Shown: positions 26,027 to 36,184, counted from the first letter of the stretch. The stretch is 64,000 nt of DNA from Maribacter arenosus (GCF_014610845.1 NZ_JABTCG010000001.1:1054001-1118000); one strand, 5' to 3'. Notes: generated by a model from the letters alone, not told the origin. Program-made: numbers and translations.

Positions 26027-28048
26027 ATGAAAATAGAATATCCTGGTAATTCTATCAATTCAACGACAATCACAACCTCACTATTCGTTTTGGTCTTGAT
26101 GCTTTTCGGTCATTGGACGGTGGCCCAGGAAATCAAATTAAGTTCCCCAGATAAACAATTGGAAATTACCTTAACCTTAGCGGACAACATTTCTTGGAAC
26201 TCTATGCTTAAGGGATCAAATGTCATTACCAATGCGGTCATTTCAATGAATATGGGCGATGGGAGGATTCTCGGTCATACCCCAAAATTACGCCGGAATA
26301 AATTGGAACATAAAACCGAAATGCTGATGCCCCAAGTCCCGAATAAGGATGCCAGTATAACAAGCGAATTCAATCAGTTGACATTAAATTTCAGGGATGA
26401 TTATCAGTTGATATTCCGTGCCTATAATGACGGGGTAGCATATCGATTTATTGATGGCAACGGAAAGCCTAAGAACGTTTATAACGAGGAAATGACCTTA
26501 TCATTTCCAAACGGGACTACGTCCTATTTTCCACAAGAAGAATCCTTTTATTCCCATAATGAACGGGTATATTTAGTAAAGGAGATCACAGAAATGGAAG
26601 ATGGTGCGTTTTGTAGTCTGCCCGTGATGTTCAATACAAAATCGGCCAAAGTACTTTTAACGGAATCCGCCTTGATCGATTATCCTGGAATGTTCCTGGC
26701 AAAAATCGGCAGTAATTCGATGACCGCCACTTTTCCAAAGTACGTTTTAAAGGCCGTTCCAAATGAGGCCTCCAACCCCGACCGAAATCAAATCCTCGTG
26801 GAAGAGGCCGATTATATCGCAAAAATCAAGGGGGAACGATCATACCCATGGCGGGTGTTCATTATTAGTGATGATGACCGGACTTTTGTTGAGAGCAACC
26901 TAGTGACCCAGCTTGCTGATAAAACTAAAATCCCAAATGCTGATTGGATAAAACCTGGTCAAGTCGCTTGGGACTGGTACAATGCCAATAATATCTATGG
27001 CGTCGATTTTGAGGCAGGGCTTAATATGGAAACCTATAAGTATTATATCGATTTTGCCTCGAAAAATGGGATCGAATATGTGATTTTGGATGAGGGGTGG
27101 ACAAAATCGACCACTGAAATAATGGAGGATAACGAAAATCTCGATGTTCCTGAACTTATACAATATGCCAAATCGAAGAATGTGGAGATTATTTTATGGG
27201 TTTTATGGAAGCCTCTCGATGAAAATCCGGATGAAATCTTAAAGTTATATAGTAGTTGGGGTGCGGTGGGCATCAAGGTCGATTTTATGCAGCGTAGTGA
27301 CCAATATGTGGTTCAATCCTATGGAAAAATTGCCGAAATCGCCGCAAAGTATAAAATGTTAGTCGATTATCACGGCGCGTTTAAACCTGCAGGAGTTGAG
27401 CGTGTTTGGCCCAATATCATAAATTATGAAGGGGTTAAGGGCAATGAAAACAATAAATGGAGTGGTGATATAAACCCGGAGCACAATGTAACGCTCCCAT
27501 TTATTCGAATGGCAGCTGGGCCATTAGATTTTACGCCCGGTGCCATGATTAATATGAATAAAGTGGACTATGAAACAGGCGGGCCGAATTTCGCCCCTCT
27601 GTTCACAAGGCCAATGAGTCTTGGTACAAGGGCTCACCAAGTGGCCATGTATGTGGTTTTCGAAGCGCCCCTTCAAATGCTATGCGAATCCCCGACGATA
27701 TATTACAAAGAACAGGAAACCGTTGACTTTATCACCCAAATACCGACCATATGGGATGAAACTGTGGTTCTTGAAGGTGCGGTTTCCGATTATATCGTTG
27801 TGGCTAGACGAAAAGGTGATGATTGGTACCTTGGAGCAATGACCGATTGGACTGCTAGGGATTTTGAATTAAACCTTTCCTTTTTAGGAGATGGTGACTA
27901 TGGAATGCAAGCTTACCAAGACGGACTGAATGCCTCAAGAAATGCCCAGGATTATAAGATGGTCAACAAATCCGTAAATCGTAATAACAAGCTAGATATA
28001 AAACTTTCCAGCGGCGGAGGTTACGCTGCCATATTTAAAAAAAAGTAG
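26027..28048 (+). CDS. GH97 family glycoside hydrolase
   Basis: A 673-residue secreted enzyme with a Sec signal peptide (residues 1-33, ending in TVAQE). The N-terminal beta-sandwich domain (LSSPDKQLEITL to about 290), the TIM barrel (WDWYNANNIYGVDF, YVILDEGWTK, VEIILWVLWKP) and a C-terminal beta domain match GH97. D419 in GIKVDFMQRSDQ and E468 in NYEGVKGNE are placed like the nucleophile and acid/base of the retaining alpha-galactosidase-type members. The glucosidase-type SusB group uses different residues. It would cleave an alpha-linked sugar in the periplasm. It is the first gene of a four-gene operon with oxidoreductases. Confidence 0.9.
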   Translation: MKIEYPGNSINSTTITTSLFVLVLMLFGHWTVAQEIKLSSPDKQLEITLTLADNISWNSMLKGSNVITNAVISMNMGDGRILGHTPKLRRNKLEHKTEMLMPQVPNKDASITSEFNQLTLNFRDDYQLIFRAYNDGVAYRFIDGNGKPKNVYNEEMTLSFPNGTTSYFPQEESFYSHNERVYLVKEITEMEDGAFCSLPVMFNTKSAKVLLTESALIDYPGMFLAKIGSNSMTATFPKYVLKAVPNEASNPDRNQILVEEADYIAKIKGERSYPWRVFIISDDDRTFVESNLVTQLADKTKIPNADWIKPGQVAWDWYNANNIYGVDFEAGLNMETYKYYIDFASKNGIEYVILDEGWTKSTTEIMEDNENLDVPELIQYAKSKNVEIILWVLWKPLDENPDEILKLYSSWGAVGIKVDFMQRSDQYVVQSYGKIAEIAAKYKMLVDYHGAFKPAGVERVWPNIINYEGVKGNENNKWSGDINPEHNVTLPFIRMAAGPLDFTPGAMINMNKVDYETGGPNFAPLFTRPMSLGTRAHQVAMYVVFEAPLQMLCESPTIYYKEQETVDFITQIPTIWDETVVLEGAVSDYIVVARRKGDDWYLGAMTDWTARDFELNLSFLGDGDYGMQAYQDGLNASRNAQDYKMVNKSVNRNNKLDIKLSSGGGYAAIFKKK

Positions 28049-28051
28049 GAC

Positions 28052-29449
28052 ATGAAAAATATTGATAGAAGGAACTTCATTCGTAAAACCTCTTTGGCAG
28101 GAGCGGCCATGGCCGTTTCCCCTATACTTGCAAACGAAAATTTCAATATTCCTGAACGACCCTATGGAGCACAGTATATGGGTGATTTCGTGGCGCCGAA
28201 ATTAGAGACCATCAAGGCTGCTTTTATCGGGGTGGGAGCGCGAGGTCCGGGACATCTGAAATTCTTCGCTTCGTTACCCGGAACCGAAGTAGTGGCCCTT
28301 TGTGACCTCTATCAGGATTTAACGCAAAAATGGAGTAAGGAAGCCGAAAAAATCGGTAATGGGGTTAGACATAAAAAAGTGGCCCAATACTTTGGGGATG
28401 AAAACCAATGGCTGAAAATGCTGGATGAGGTAAAACCTGATGTCGTTTTCATTTCAACCAACTGGAACAATCATGCCCCTATGGCTATAGAAGCCATGAA
28501 AAAAGGCGCCCATGCCTTTGTTGAAGTACCTATTGCAGTTACGCTGGAAGAAATGTGGGAAATCGTCAATACATCAGAACAGACCCAAAAACACTGTATG
28601 ATGATGGAAAATGTAAATTATAGCCGGGATGAATTGATGTTCCTGAATATGTGTAGGCAAGGTGTCATTGGTCAGCCCTTGCATGCCGAGGCTTCCTATA
28701 TTCACGAACTTCGATTCCAGATGGCCGAACAAGAACGGGGAACAGGTTCCTGGAGGACCCATCATTATGCCAACCGAAATGGGAATCTATACCCTACCCA
28801 TGGCCTCGGCCCTGTAGCCCAATACATGAATTTAGCCCGTAACGAGGACAATTTCAAAAGCTTGGTGTCATTTTCAACCCCTGCCTTAGGTCGAAAGCTA
28901 TATGCTGAAAAGAACTATGCAGCTGACCATAAATGGAATCAGCTGGATTATAAAGGGGGAGACCTTAATACCTCGATCATTAAAACAGAGGTAGGTCGTA
29001 CTATTTTGGTGCAATGGGATGAAACAAGTCCACGGCCCTATTCACGATTAAATTTAATTCAAGGTACCAAGGGTATCTTGGCCGGTTTCCCGACGAGGGT
29101 TGCCTTGGAAGGTGGTGTGGAAGGAGCTACGGAAAACCACCATTCATGGGCCCAAGGGGAACAATTGGCGGCTATCTATGAAAAGTACGACCATCCTTTG
29201 TACAAAAGATTGAACCAAGCCACCAAGGATACGGGCCATGGCGGTATGGACGGCATCATGATGTACAGAATCGTTGAATGCCTGCAAAAAGGATTGCCTC
29301 TAGACCAAAACCTGTATGAAGGTTGCTTCTGGAGCGCAGTGGCCCCGTTGAGCGAGCGTTCCGTGGCAAGTGGTGGTTCACCCCAAAATTTCCCTGATTT
29401 CACTCGTGGCAATTGGAAAAATACGAATCCATTGCAAATCATTTCCTAA
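28052..29449 (+). CDS. Gfo/Idh/MocA oxidoreductase of the GH109 type
   Basis: A 465-residue protein with a Tat-like leader (RRNFIRKTSLAGAAMA), so it probably reaches the periplasm folded with bound cofactor. The Rossmann loop is AAFIGVGARGPGH, and EVPIAV replaces the EKP motif. ENVNYSRDELMFLNMCRQG, EASYIHELR and RNGNLYPTHGLGPVAQYMN are the hallmarks of GH109, in which NAD(H) stays bound and oxidises the sugar C3 before elimination of the glycoside. The substrate may not be N-acetylgalactosamine. It starts four bases after the GH97 stop. Confidence 0.88.
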   Translation: MKNIDRRNFIRKTSLAGAAMAVSPILANENFNIPERPYGAQYMGDFVAPKLETIKAAFIGVGARGPGHLKFFASLPGTEVVALCDLYQDLTQKWSKEAEKIGNGVRHKKVAQYFGDENQWLKMLDEVKPDVVFISTNWNNHAPMAIEAMKKGAHAFVEVPIAVTLEEMWEIVNTSEQTQKHCMMMENVNYSRDELMFLNMCRQGVIGQPLHAEASYIHELRFQMAEQERGTGSWRTHHYANRNGNLYPTHGLGPVAQYMNLARNEDNFKSLVSFSTPALGRKLYAEKNYAADHKWNQLDYKGGDLNTSIIKTEVGRTILVQWDETSPRPYSRLNLIQGTKGILAGFPTRVALEGGVEGATENHHSWAQGEQLAAIYEKYDHPLYKRLNQATKDTGHGGMDGIMMYRIVECLQKGLPLDQNLYEGCFWSAVAPLSERSVASGGSPQNFPDFTRGNWKNTNPLQIIS

Positions 29450-29477
29450 TCAATGTCACTAAAGGAAGACAAACAAA

Positions 29478-30158
29478 ATGAATAAAAAAGATGCTAAAAC
29501 ATACCTGTTTACTTTAATCATCGCTCTTTTGATGGTATCTTGTGGTGCCATCAAGAAGGGAAATAACGAAGGGTTCGAACCGCTTTTTAATGGTCAAAAT
29601 CTGGAAGGATGGGTCGGTAATAAGGCAGCGTACCGCGCTGAAAATGGAATGATTGTGGTTGACCCGAATGAAGGTGGTAGCGGAGGCAACCTATACACCT
29701 CGAAGGAATACAGCGATTTTATCCTGAGGTTAGAATTTCAATTGACTCCCGGCGCCAATAACGGTTTGGGCATTCATGCCCCTTTGGAAGGCGATGCGGC
29801 CTATGTCGGAAAGGAATTACAGATTTTGGATAATACAGCGGAAAAATACGCAAGCCTACAACCCTATCAATATCATGGCTCTGTATACGGGATAATCCCC
29901 GCCAAGCGTGGTTTTTTAAATCCTGTTGGGGAATGGAACCAGCAGGAAGTGTATATAAAAGGTTCAAAAGTAAAGGTCGTTTTAAATGGAAGTGTTATTT
30001 TGGATGGGGATTTCCTAGATGCCAGTAAAAATGGAACTATGGATAAGAAAGATCATCCCGGACTAAAGCGAAACAAAGGCCATATCGCATTTCTTGGCCA
30101 TGGTGATGTGGTCCGATTTAGAAATATTGAAATAAAGGATTTAGCAAACAATAAATAA
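29478..30158 (+). CDS. DUF1080 (3-keto-disaccharide hydrolase family) lipoprotein
   Basis: A 226-residue lipoprotein (lipobox LLMVSC, Cys22). The DUF1080 domain begins at FEPLFNGQNLEGWVG and ends at GHIAFLGHGDVVRFRNIEIKDL. GANNGLGIHAPL is the conserved core containing the histidine in the substrate cleft. Enzymes in this family cleave 3-keto-glycosides made by Gfo/Idh/MocA partners. It sits between two such oxidoreductases with gaps of 28 and 6 bases, which is the strongest clue to its role. Confidence 0.88.
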   Translation: MNKKDAKTYLFTLIIALLMVSCGAIKKGNNEGFEPLFNGQNLEGWVGNKAAYRAENGMIVVDPNEGGSGGNLYTSKEYSDFILRLEFQLTPGANNGLGIHAPLEGDAAYVGKELQILDNTAEKYASLQPYQYHGSVYGIIPAKRGFLNPVGEWNQQEVYIKGSKVKVVLNGSVILDGDFLDASKNGTMDKKDHPGLKRNKGHIAFLGHGDVVRFRNIEIKDLANNK

Positions 30159-30164
30159 AAATTT

Positions 30165-31610
30165 ATGGGTACGTATAGAAATGATCGTAGGGATTTTGTA
30201 AAGAAAAGTGGTTTAGGAATTCTAGGCTTGGCATTGGCACCATCCTTCATTGGAAAAATGGGACCACACAACCGGCTGAGAACAGCTCATATCGGTGTGG
30301 GCGGTATGGGTAATGAAGACCTTAAGGCGATATCTTCCCATGAGTTGGTCGATGTTACGGCTTTATGTGATGTTGACAGCAATAATTTGGCTGCCGCCAA
30401 GAAAATGCATCCGAATGCAAAAGTGTTTTCCGATTATCGGGTCATGTTGAATGAAATGGGTGATGATATTGATGCGGTAATCGTTTCAACACCAGACCAT
30501 ACCCATGCACCAGCCTCGATAATGGCTATGGATTTTGGCAAACCAGTATATTGTCAAAAACCCCTTACCCATCATGTTTCCGAAGCTAGGGCCATGAAAA
30601 AATTAGCCGCGGATAAAAACCTCGTCACACAAATGGGGATACAAGTCCATTCGTTCTATGATTATAAATTGGCGACCCTATTGATACAATCCGGAATTAT
30701 TGGAAAAGTACATACAGTACATGCCTGGTCTCCAAAAAATTGGGGCTATGATGGACCAGCTCCGGTAGGAAGCGATCCAATTCCCGAGACCTTGGACTGG
30801 AACCTATGGTTAGGAACTGCCTCCGAAAGACCATACAAAAAGGGGGTTTATCACCCTGGAAATTGGCGAAAACTATTGGATTTCGGCTGTGGTACCCTCG
30901 GCGATATGGGAGTCCATATTTTCGACACCCCCTATAATGCCTTGAAATTGGATGTTCCCAGAACCATACGAAATGAATGCAGGGAACCGAATGGTGTTGG
31001 TTTCCCTGAAAACAATTCGGTCACTTATGAATTTCCGGGTACACAACATACGGCAGATACCTTAACGTGGATTTGGTACGATGGACCTGGTGCTCCCAAG
31101 ATGCACGAAGACTTGAAATTGCCCGGGGCAGCTGAAAAAAGGTCTGTCAAAAATAAAGAAAAAGAAAAGTCGGTAGAAGATAAAATGTCCCTTGAAACCC
31201 AAGCAACCGGTCCGGGAACATTACCTGAACAAGGTGCGATGTTCGTAGGCGAAAAAGGTCGATTGTTACTGCCCCATTTTATGCAATTACCCAGTAAAAT
31301 AGTCGATGGGAAATATGTTGATATATCGGCCGAAATTACTGCAATCGGGCAAGCAAATAATATGGGTAAACCAGTACGTAATTATAATTCCGAGGGACCC
31401 AAGCATTATCACGAGTTCGTAGAAGCTTGTTTGGGCCGTGGGGAATGCAGTGCTCCATTTTCCTATGCATCACGATTAACGGAAACCATTCTTTTGGGTG
31501 TTATCGCGGGTCGATTTCCGAATAAGACCCTTCATTGGGATAACCAAACCGCAAAATTTGCTGAAGAAGAGGCGAATCAATATTTAGAAGGGCCCTATAG
31601 GGAATTTTAA
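30165..31610 (+). CDS. Gfo/Idh/MocA family oxidoreductase
   Basis: A 481-residue protein with a Tat-like leader (RNDRRDFVKKSGLGILGLALAPSF). The NAD(P) loop is AHIGVGGMGNED. VYCQKPLTHHVSEAR replaces the common EKP with QKP, a form frequent in periplasmic members from Bacteroidota and Planctomycetes. The large C-terminal dimer domain has WLGTASERPY and FGCGTLGDMGVHIFDTP. It probably oxidises or reduces a sugar at C3, in partnership with the adjacent DUF1080 and GH109-like proteins. It is the last gene before a terminator. Confidence 0.88.
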   Translation: MGTYRNDRRDFVKKSGLGILGLALAPSFIGKMGPHNRLRTAHIGVGGMGNEDLKAISSHELVDVTALCDVDSNNLAAAKKMHPNAKVFSDYRVMLNEMGDDIDAVIVSTPDHTHAPASIMAMDFGKPVYCQKPLTHHVSEARAMKKLAADKNLVTQMGIQVHSFYDYKLATLLIQSGIIGKVHTVHAWSPKNWGYDGPAPVGSDPIPETLDWNLWLGTASERPYKKGVYHPGNWRKLLDFGCGTLGDMGVHIFDTPYNALKLDVPRTIRNECREPNGVGFPENNSVTYEFPGTQHTADTLTWIWYDGPGAPKMHEDLKLPGAAEKRSVKNKEKEKSVEDKMSLETQATGPGTLPEQGAMFVGEKGRLLLPHFMQLPSKIVDGKYVDISAEITAIGQANNMGKPVRNYNSEGPKHYHEFVEACLGRGECSAPFSYASRLTETILLGVIAGRFPNKTLHWDNQTAKFAEEEANQYLEGPYREF

Positions 31611-31639
31611 TATTCGGTCACACCATAAAGATCAATTTG

Positions 31640-31675
31640 GCCATCTGCACTTTTTAAGTTCAGATGGCTTTTTTT
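31640..31675 (+). terminator. Rho-independent terminator after the oxidoreductase operon
   Basis: Perfect arms GCCATCTG (31640-31647) and CAGATGGC (31661-31668), followed by a seven-T run (31669-31675). Confidence 0.85.
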
Positions 31676-31761
31676 ATAGAGGTAAATCCAAGGCTAGGCA
31701 CAGGAAGGATTAACATTTCCTAAAACTATCCCAATCATTATATAGCTCCCTTAAAAAATCA

Positions 31762-31769
31762 TATTTTTG
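31762..31769 (+). promoter_or_regulatory. -7 promoter box for the OstA-like gene
   Basis: TATTTTTG matches TAnnTTTG and lies 16 bases before the TTG start at 31786. It restricts the gene to that start, because no in-frame ATG lies between. Confidence 0.5.
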
Positions 31770-31785
31770 GGCAAAATTATTTACG

Positions 31786-33489
31786 TTGTTCGGTAAAATC
31801 ATTTCTCTACTGGTTGTATTGGTTACAATACCCCTCTTTTCCCAAGATGCCCCTCGGGAAGAAGTAAAACAAATCAATATCGTCTATGGTGCCAACTTTA
31901 CCAAGGATGAGACCCAGTATCCCGGAGCTTCCATCTTTAGCAAAGACGAGCGACAAATACAATTTGAGCATGAAGGCGCCGATTTATTCTGTGATATCGC
32001 CATATACTATCAAAAAGAAAATAAGCTTAAGGCCATTGGCAACATTCGCTTGCAGCAAGGTGATTCCATTCAAATGACCAGTGGTAAGATCAACTATGAC
32101 GGCAATGTAAATATGGCCAAGGCTTGGGAAAATGTTGTTTTGACCAGCAACTCCAAAATGACCTTGACCACGGACACCTTGCGTTTTAATAGATTGGCGC
32201 AACAAGCTTATTATCAGGATTTCGGAACCGTGGTAGATTCTGTAAATACATTGACTAGCGAAGTAGGGCGATATTTTCTACAAAATAAAAAATTACAGTT
32301 TTTAGACAGTGTCCACCTAAAAAATCCCGATTATATCCTTGATTCAGAACAATTGGACTATTACGAAACCTCTAAAAACGCCTATCTCTATGGCCCATCG
32401 ACCATAACGGGAAAATCTTATAAAATATATTGTGAACGTGGATTTTATGATACAAAGGTAGAAAGCGGCTACTTTATAAAAAATACAAGAATCGATTATA
32501 ACAATAGAATCATAAAAGGGGATAGCGTATATTTTAATAAAGCCAGGGAGTTTGCATCGGCGACCAATAATATCAAGGTCATCGATACGGTCAACAACGG
32601 AGTGATCAAGGCGCATTATGCGGAGGTCTTTAAAGCCAAGGATTCCGTATTTGCCACAAAGCGTGCCGTCTCGATTTCCTTAATGGAGCAAGATTCATTG
32701 TATATGCACGGCGACACCTTAATGGTGACTGGAAAACCCGATCATAGGGTACTTAGGGCCTTTAGAAACGCCAAGTTCTTCAAAACCGATTTGAGCGGTA
32801 AATGCGATTCCATCCATGCGGATCAAAAGACCGGAATAACCCAATTGATCACAAATCCCATTCTGTGGAATGGTCCAAATCAAATGACAGGGGACAGTAT
32901 TCATTTAAAATCGGATTTAAAGACCGAAAAAATGGATTCGCTTAAGGTCTTGAACAATGCCTTTATCATTTCATTGGACAGTGTGAGCATGGAGGGGTAT
33001 AACCAAGCGAAAGGAATAGATCTGTTTGGCAAATTCCGGGACAATCAACTCAAGATTATAGATTTAATCAAAAATACAGAGGTCATTTACTATATGTACA
33101 ACGACGATGATGAGCTCATAGGGATCGATAAGACCATTTGTAGCGCTATTCGTATAACCATGGCCAATAATGACATTGAAGACCTTACCTTTTTCACCAA
33201 TCCAGATGGCAATATTTATCCCGAAACCGAATTACCGGAAAACAGTAGAAAATTAAAGGGGTTTATATGGCGTGGTGATGAACGCATCCTCACCAAAGAT
33301 GGTATTTTCGACGAAGACGATAACAATATTGTGCTTCCGGTAATCCGAGGAATCTCAAACCCTATCGATATCGATGCTGAGGAAGAGGAACGCAATTCCA
33401 ATGAAAACGATCCGGTGAACAGCCGCAATAAGGCGAACGACAAAGCGACCGATCCAAAGAAAAAGTCAACACAACAGAAAGCCGAATAA
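31786..33489 (+). CDS. OstA-like (LptA-type) lipopolysaccharide transport protein
   Basis: A 567-residue exported protein starting with TTG; the signal peptide ends at IPLFSQDA. From about residue 50 it is made of repeated beta-jellyroll segments of the OstA/LptA kind: KAIGNIRLQQGDSIQMTSGKINYDG, WENVVLTSNSKMTLTTDTLRFN and YGPSTITGKSYKIYCERGFYD. A charged, disordered tail (about 525-567, rich in N, K and E) follows. Bacteroidota carry this long version, and it probably helps LPS cross the periplasm. It is followed 8 bases later by an aminotransferase gene. Confidence 0.85.
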   Translation: MFGKIISLLVVLVTIPLFSQDAPREEVKQINIVYGANFTKDETQYPGASIFSKDERQIQFEHEGADLFCDIAIYYQKENKLKAIGNIRLQQGDSIQMTSGKINYDGNVNMAKAWENVVLTSNSKMTLTTDTLRFNRLAQQAYYQDFGTVVDSVNTLTSEVGRYFLQNKKLQFLDSVHLKNPDYILDSEQLDYYETSKNAYLYGPSTITGKSYKIYCERGFYDTKVESGYFIKNTRIDYNNRIIKGDSVYFNKAREFASATNNIKVIDTVNNGVIKAHYAEVFKAKDSVFATKRAVSISLMEQDSLYMHGDTLMVTGKPDHRVLRAFRNAKFFKTDLSGKCDSIHADQKTGITQLITNPILWNGPNQMTGDSIHLKSDLKTEKMDSLKVLNNAFIISLDSVSMEGYNQAKGIDLFGKFRDNQLKIIDLIKNTEVIYYMYNDDDELIGIDKTICSAIRITMANNDIEDLTFFTNPDGNIYPETELPENSRKLKGFIWRGDERILTKDGIFDEDDNNIVLPVIRGISNPIDIDAEEEERNSNENDPVNSRNKANDKATDPKKKSTQQKAE

Positions 33490-33497
33490 TGTAATTT

Positions 33498-34679
33498 ATG
33501 AAAAAGGACTTTCTTAAATTTCAAGCCCAAACCTCCCCCCACCCTTTGGGAATGCACGTGTCACATGCCCGCGGTTCCTATATTTATGATAACGGGGGCA
33601 ATGCACATTTGGACTTTGTTGCCGGTGTCTCAGCCTGTAGTCTGGGTCATTGTCATCCCAAGGTAGTCGAGGCCGTAAAAGTTCAATTGGATAGGTATAT
33701 GCATGTCATGGTCTATGGGGAGTACATTCAAGGACCCGCTGTAGAATATGCTAAACTACTGGCTTCTTTACTACCGCCTTCACTACAAACGACATATATG
33801 GTCAATTCAGGGACAGAGGCCATTGAGGGCGCTTTAAAATTGGCCAGACGGTATACGGGGCGAACACAAATCATCGCTGCACATAAGGCCTACCATGGCA
33901 ACACAATGGGTAGTTTAAGTGTTATGGGGTACGAAGAACGAAAAAGTGCTTTTAGGCCACTGATCCCTGATATTTCCTTTGTTGAATTCAATTCAACCTC
34001 CGATCTGCAGAGAATAACGGATAAAACCGCTGCGGTTATTTTGGAAACCATACAAGGTGGAGCCGGTTTTATTGAGCCTTCAAAGAATTATTTGAAAAAG
34101 GTAAGAAAACGTTGTTCGGAAGTTGGCGCTTTGCTGATACTTGATGAAATTCAACCTGGTTTTGGCCGTACGGGACGATTGTTCGCCTTTGAAAATTACG
34201 ATTGTGTCCCTGATATTCTGGTTATAGGAAAGGGTATGGCCTCCGGTCTTCCTGTAGGTGCTTTCACGGCTTCCAGGGAAATGATGGCCACCTTACAAGA
34301 TCATCCGAAGATGGGCCATATTACCACTTTTGGAGGCAATGCGGTAATAGCATCTGCCTGTTTAGCCACGTTGAAGGAAATAACAGAAAGTGGCCTTATA
34401 CCCCAAACATTAAAGAAAGAAAAACTGATAAGAAAACTACTTAAACACAAGTATATCAAAGAGATAAGAGGTAAAGGTCTTATGTTGGCCTTAATTATGG
34501 AAAGTGCCGAAATAGCGGATTACCTAATCCTTTCGGCATCCAAGAAAAACCTTATCTTATTCTGGTTATTATTTGAGAAAAGTGCGGTTAGAATAACACC
34601 TCCCCTTACTATTTCCCATGAGGAAATAGAACAAGGTTGCCATACCATACTTGAACTTTTGAATAGCTATAAACAATAA
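33498..34679 (+). CDS. Class III aminotransferase
   Basis: A 393-residue PLP enzyme of the acetylornithine/ornithine/GABA aminotransferase family. VNSGTEAIEGALKLARRYTGR binds PLP phosphate, LILDEIQPGFGRTG carries the PLP aspartate (D216), and VIGKGMASGLPVGAF has the Schiff-base lysine K245. The amino donor cannot be decided. The gene is not beside arginine genes but follows the OstA-like gene directly, a pairing that might only reflect shared transcription. Confidence 0.9.
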   Translation: MKKDFLKFQAQTSPHPLGMHVSHARGSYIYDNGGNAHLDFVAGVSACSLGHCHPKVVEAVKVQLDRYMHVMVYGEYIQGPAVEYAKLLASLLPPSLQTTYMVNSGTEAIEGALKLARRYTGRTQIIAAHKAYHGNTMGSLSVMGYEERKSAFRPLIPDISFVEFNSTSDLQRITDKTAAVILETIQGGAGFIEPSKNYLKKVRKRCSEVGALLILDEIQPGFGRTGRLFAFENYDCVPDILVIGKGMASGLPVGAFTASREMMATLQDHPKMGHITTFGGNAVIASACLATLKEITESGLIPQTLKKEKLIRKLLKHKYIKEIRGKGLMLALIMESAEIADYLILSASKKNLILFWLLFEKSAVRITPPLTISHEEIEQGCHTILELLNSYKQ

Positions 34680-34777
34680 TTTGTTAACTAATTTGTTAAT
34701 AATATAGCCCTTAACAGGTTTGAAGCTTAGTCCCAAAAAGACTACTTTTAAATCCATAGATTAACCAAATACTACCT

Positions 34778-36166
34778 ATGGCGTTAGAAGCCAATGAAAG
34801 GCCAGACAAGCCCATTGCCAAATTCGAATCCATGCTGAAGACAGATGATGTCTATTTCTTTGATGCTGAGGATTTTGAGGATATTATACACCATTATCTG
34901 AATCATGGAAAGATAGCATTGGCAAAAAAAGCCATAAAAATAAGTTTAAAACAACACCCCGATTCCATTGAACTCAAACTTTTAGACGTTGAGGTATTGG
35001 TTTTCGAGAATAATCTTGACAGGGCAGAGCAACTCTTGGATAAGCTGCAACTTCTCGACAGAGCCAACGAAGAGATCTATATACAAAGGGCGAATATATA
35101 TTCAAAAAAGGACAATCACTCAGCAGCGGTCAACTTGCTCAAAAAGGCCTTGGAACTTTCAGAGGATAGTTATGATATTTATTCCCTACTCGGAATGGAG
35201 TATCTTTTTATGGACGAATTCAAGCTCGCGAAGGAGAGTTTCATGAAATGTGTGCATTTTGACGAACAGGATTATTCCTCCCTTTATAATGTTATTTATT
35301 GTTTCGATTTTCTTGAGGATTTTGAAGGTGCCATTGTTTATCTCAACGATTATCTAGACCGAAATCCTTATTGCGAGGTTGCTTGGCATCAATTGGGAAA
35401 ACAATATATTTCTAAACGAATGTTCAAAGAGGCTTTGACGGCTTTTGATTTTGCCATAATCTCTGACGATGCGTTTATAGGTGCCTATTTTGAAAAAGGG
35501 AAGGTACTCGAAAAGCTAGGTAAGTTCAATGAGGCCATTGAGAATTATGAGACCACAATTCAAATAGACGATCCTACTTCACATGCTTATTTAAGGATCG
35601 GCAGGTGTTATGAACGTCTTTCCAATGATGATATGGCCAAATACTATTATTACCAAACGGTACATGAAGACCCACTATTGGATAAAGGTTGGTTGGCGAT
35701 AACAGATTTCTATTACAAAAAAAAGGATTTTAACAAAGCCCTCTATTACATAGATAAAGCCTTGAATATTGACGGAGAGAATCCTACTTATTGGAAAAAA
35801 AGCGCCATTATCAATACAGCCTTGAAACAATACGATCAGGCGGACTATTCCTTTCAACAAGCCGTTGAACTGGGCAATTACGAATTGGATACCTGGTTAA
35901 GCTGGGCGAATGTTGCAAAAGCAAATAAGGATTATGACTCAGGAATCCGCATATTGGCCCAAGGTCAGGAGTTTTATCCCGAAAGTGCTGAGATACAATA
36001 TAAAACAGTAGGCATACTACTCTTGGCCAATGATAAAATAAATGCCCGAATTCGCTTATTGGATGCACTGAAGAAAAATTCTGAAAAAATACACCTTTTT
36101 CAAAAAGAGTTTCCCAGCTACTTCAAAACAGCATGGACCCAGAACATTATTGCAGACAACAAATGA
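34778..36166 (+). CDS. Tetratricopeptide repeat protein
   Basis: A 462-residue protein without signal peptide, built almost wholly of TPR units of about 34 residues from residue 27 on. Examples are EEIYIQRANIYSKKDNHSAAVNLLKKALEL, AFIGAYFEKGKVLEKLGKFNEAIENYE and PTYWKKSAIINTALKQYDQADYSFQQAVEL. It is a cytoplasmic scaffold; the partner is unknown. It lies 38 bases before the DUF368 pair, which has its own promoter. Confidence 0.88.
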   Translation: MALEANERPDKPIAKFESMLKTDDVYFFDAEDFEDIIHHYLNHGKIALAKKAIKISLKQHPDSIELKLLDVEVLVFENNLDRAEQLLDKLQLLDRANEEIYIQRANIYSKKDNHSAAVNLLKKALELSEDSYDIYSLLGMEYLFMDEFKLAKESFMKCVHFDEQDYSSLYNVIYCFDFLEDFEGAIVYLNDYLDRNPYCEVAWHQLGKQYISKRMFKEALTAFDFAIISDDAFIGAYFEKGKVLEKLGKFNEAIENYETTIQIDDPTSHAYLRIGRCYERLSNDDMAKYYYYQTVHEDPLLDKGWLAITDFYYKKKDFNKALYYIDKALNIDGENPTYWKKSAIINTALKQYDQADYSFQQAVELGNYELDTWLSWANVAKANKDYDSGIRILAQGQEFYPESAEIQYKTVGILLLANDKINARIRLLDALKKNSEKIHLFQKEFPSYFKTAWTQNIIADNK

Positions 36167-36184
36167 GCTTCTAGATAAATAGTC

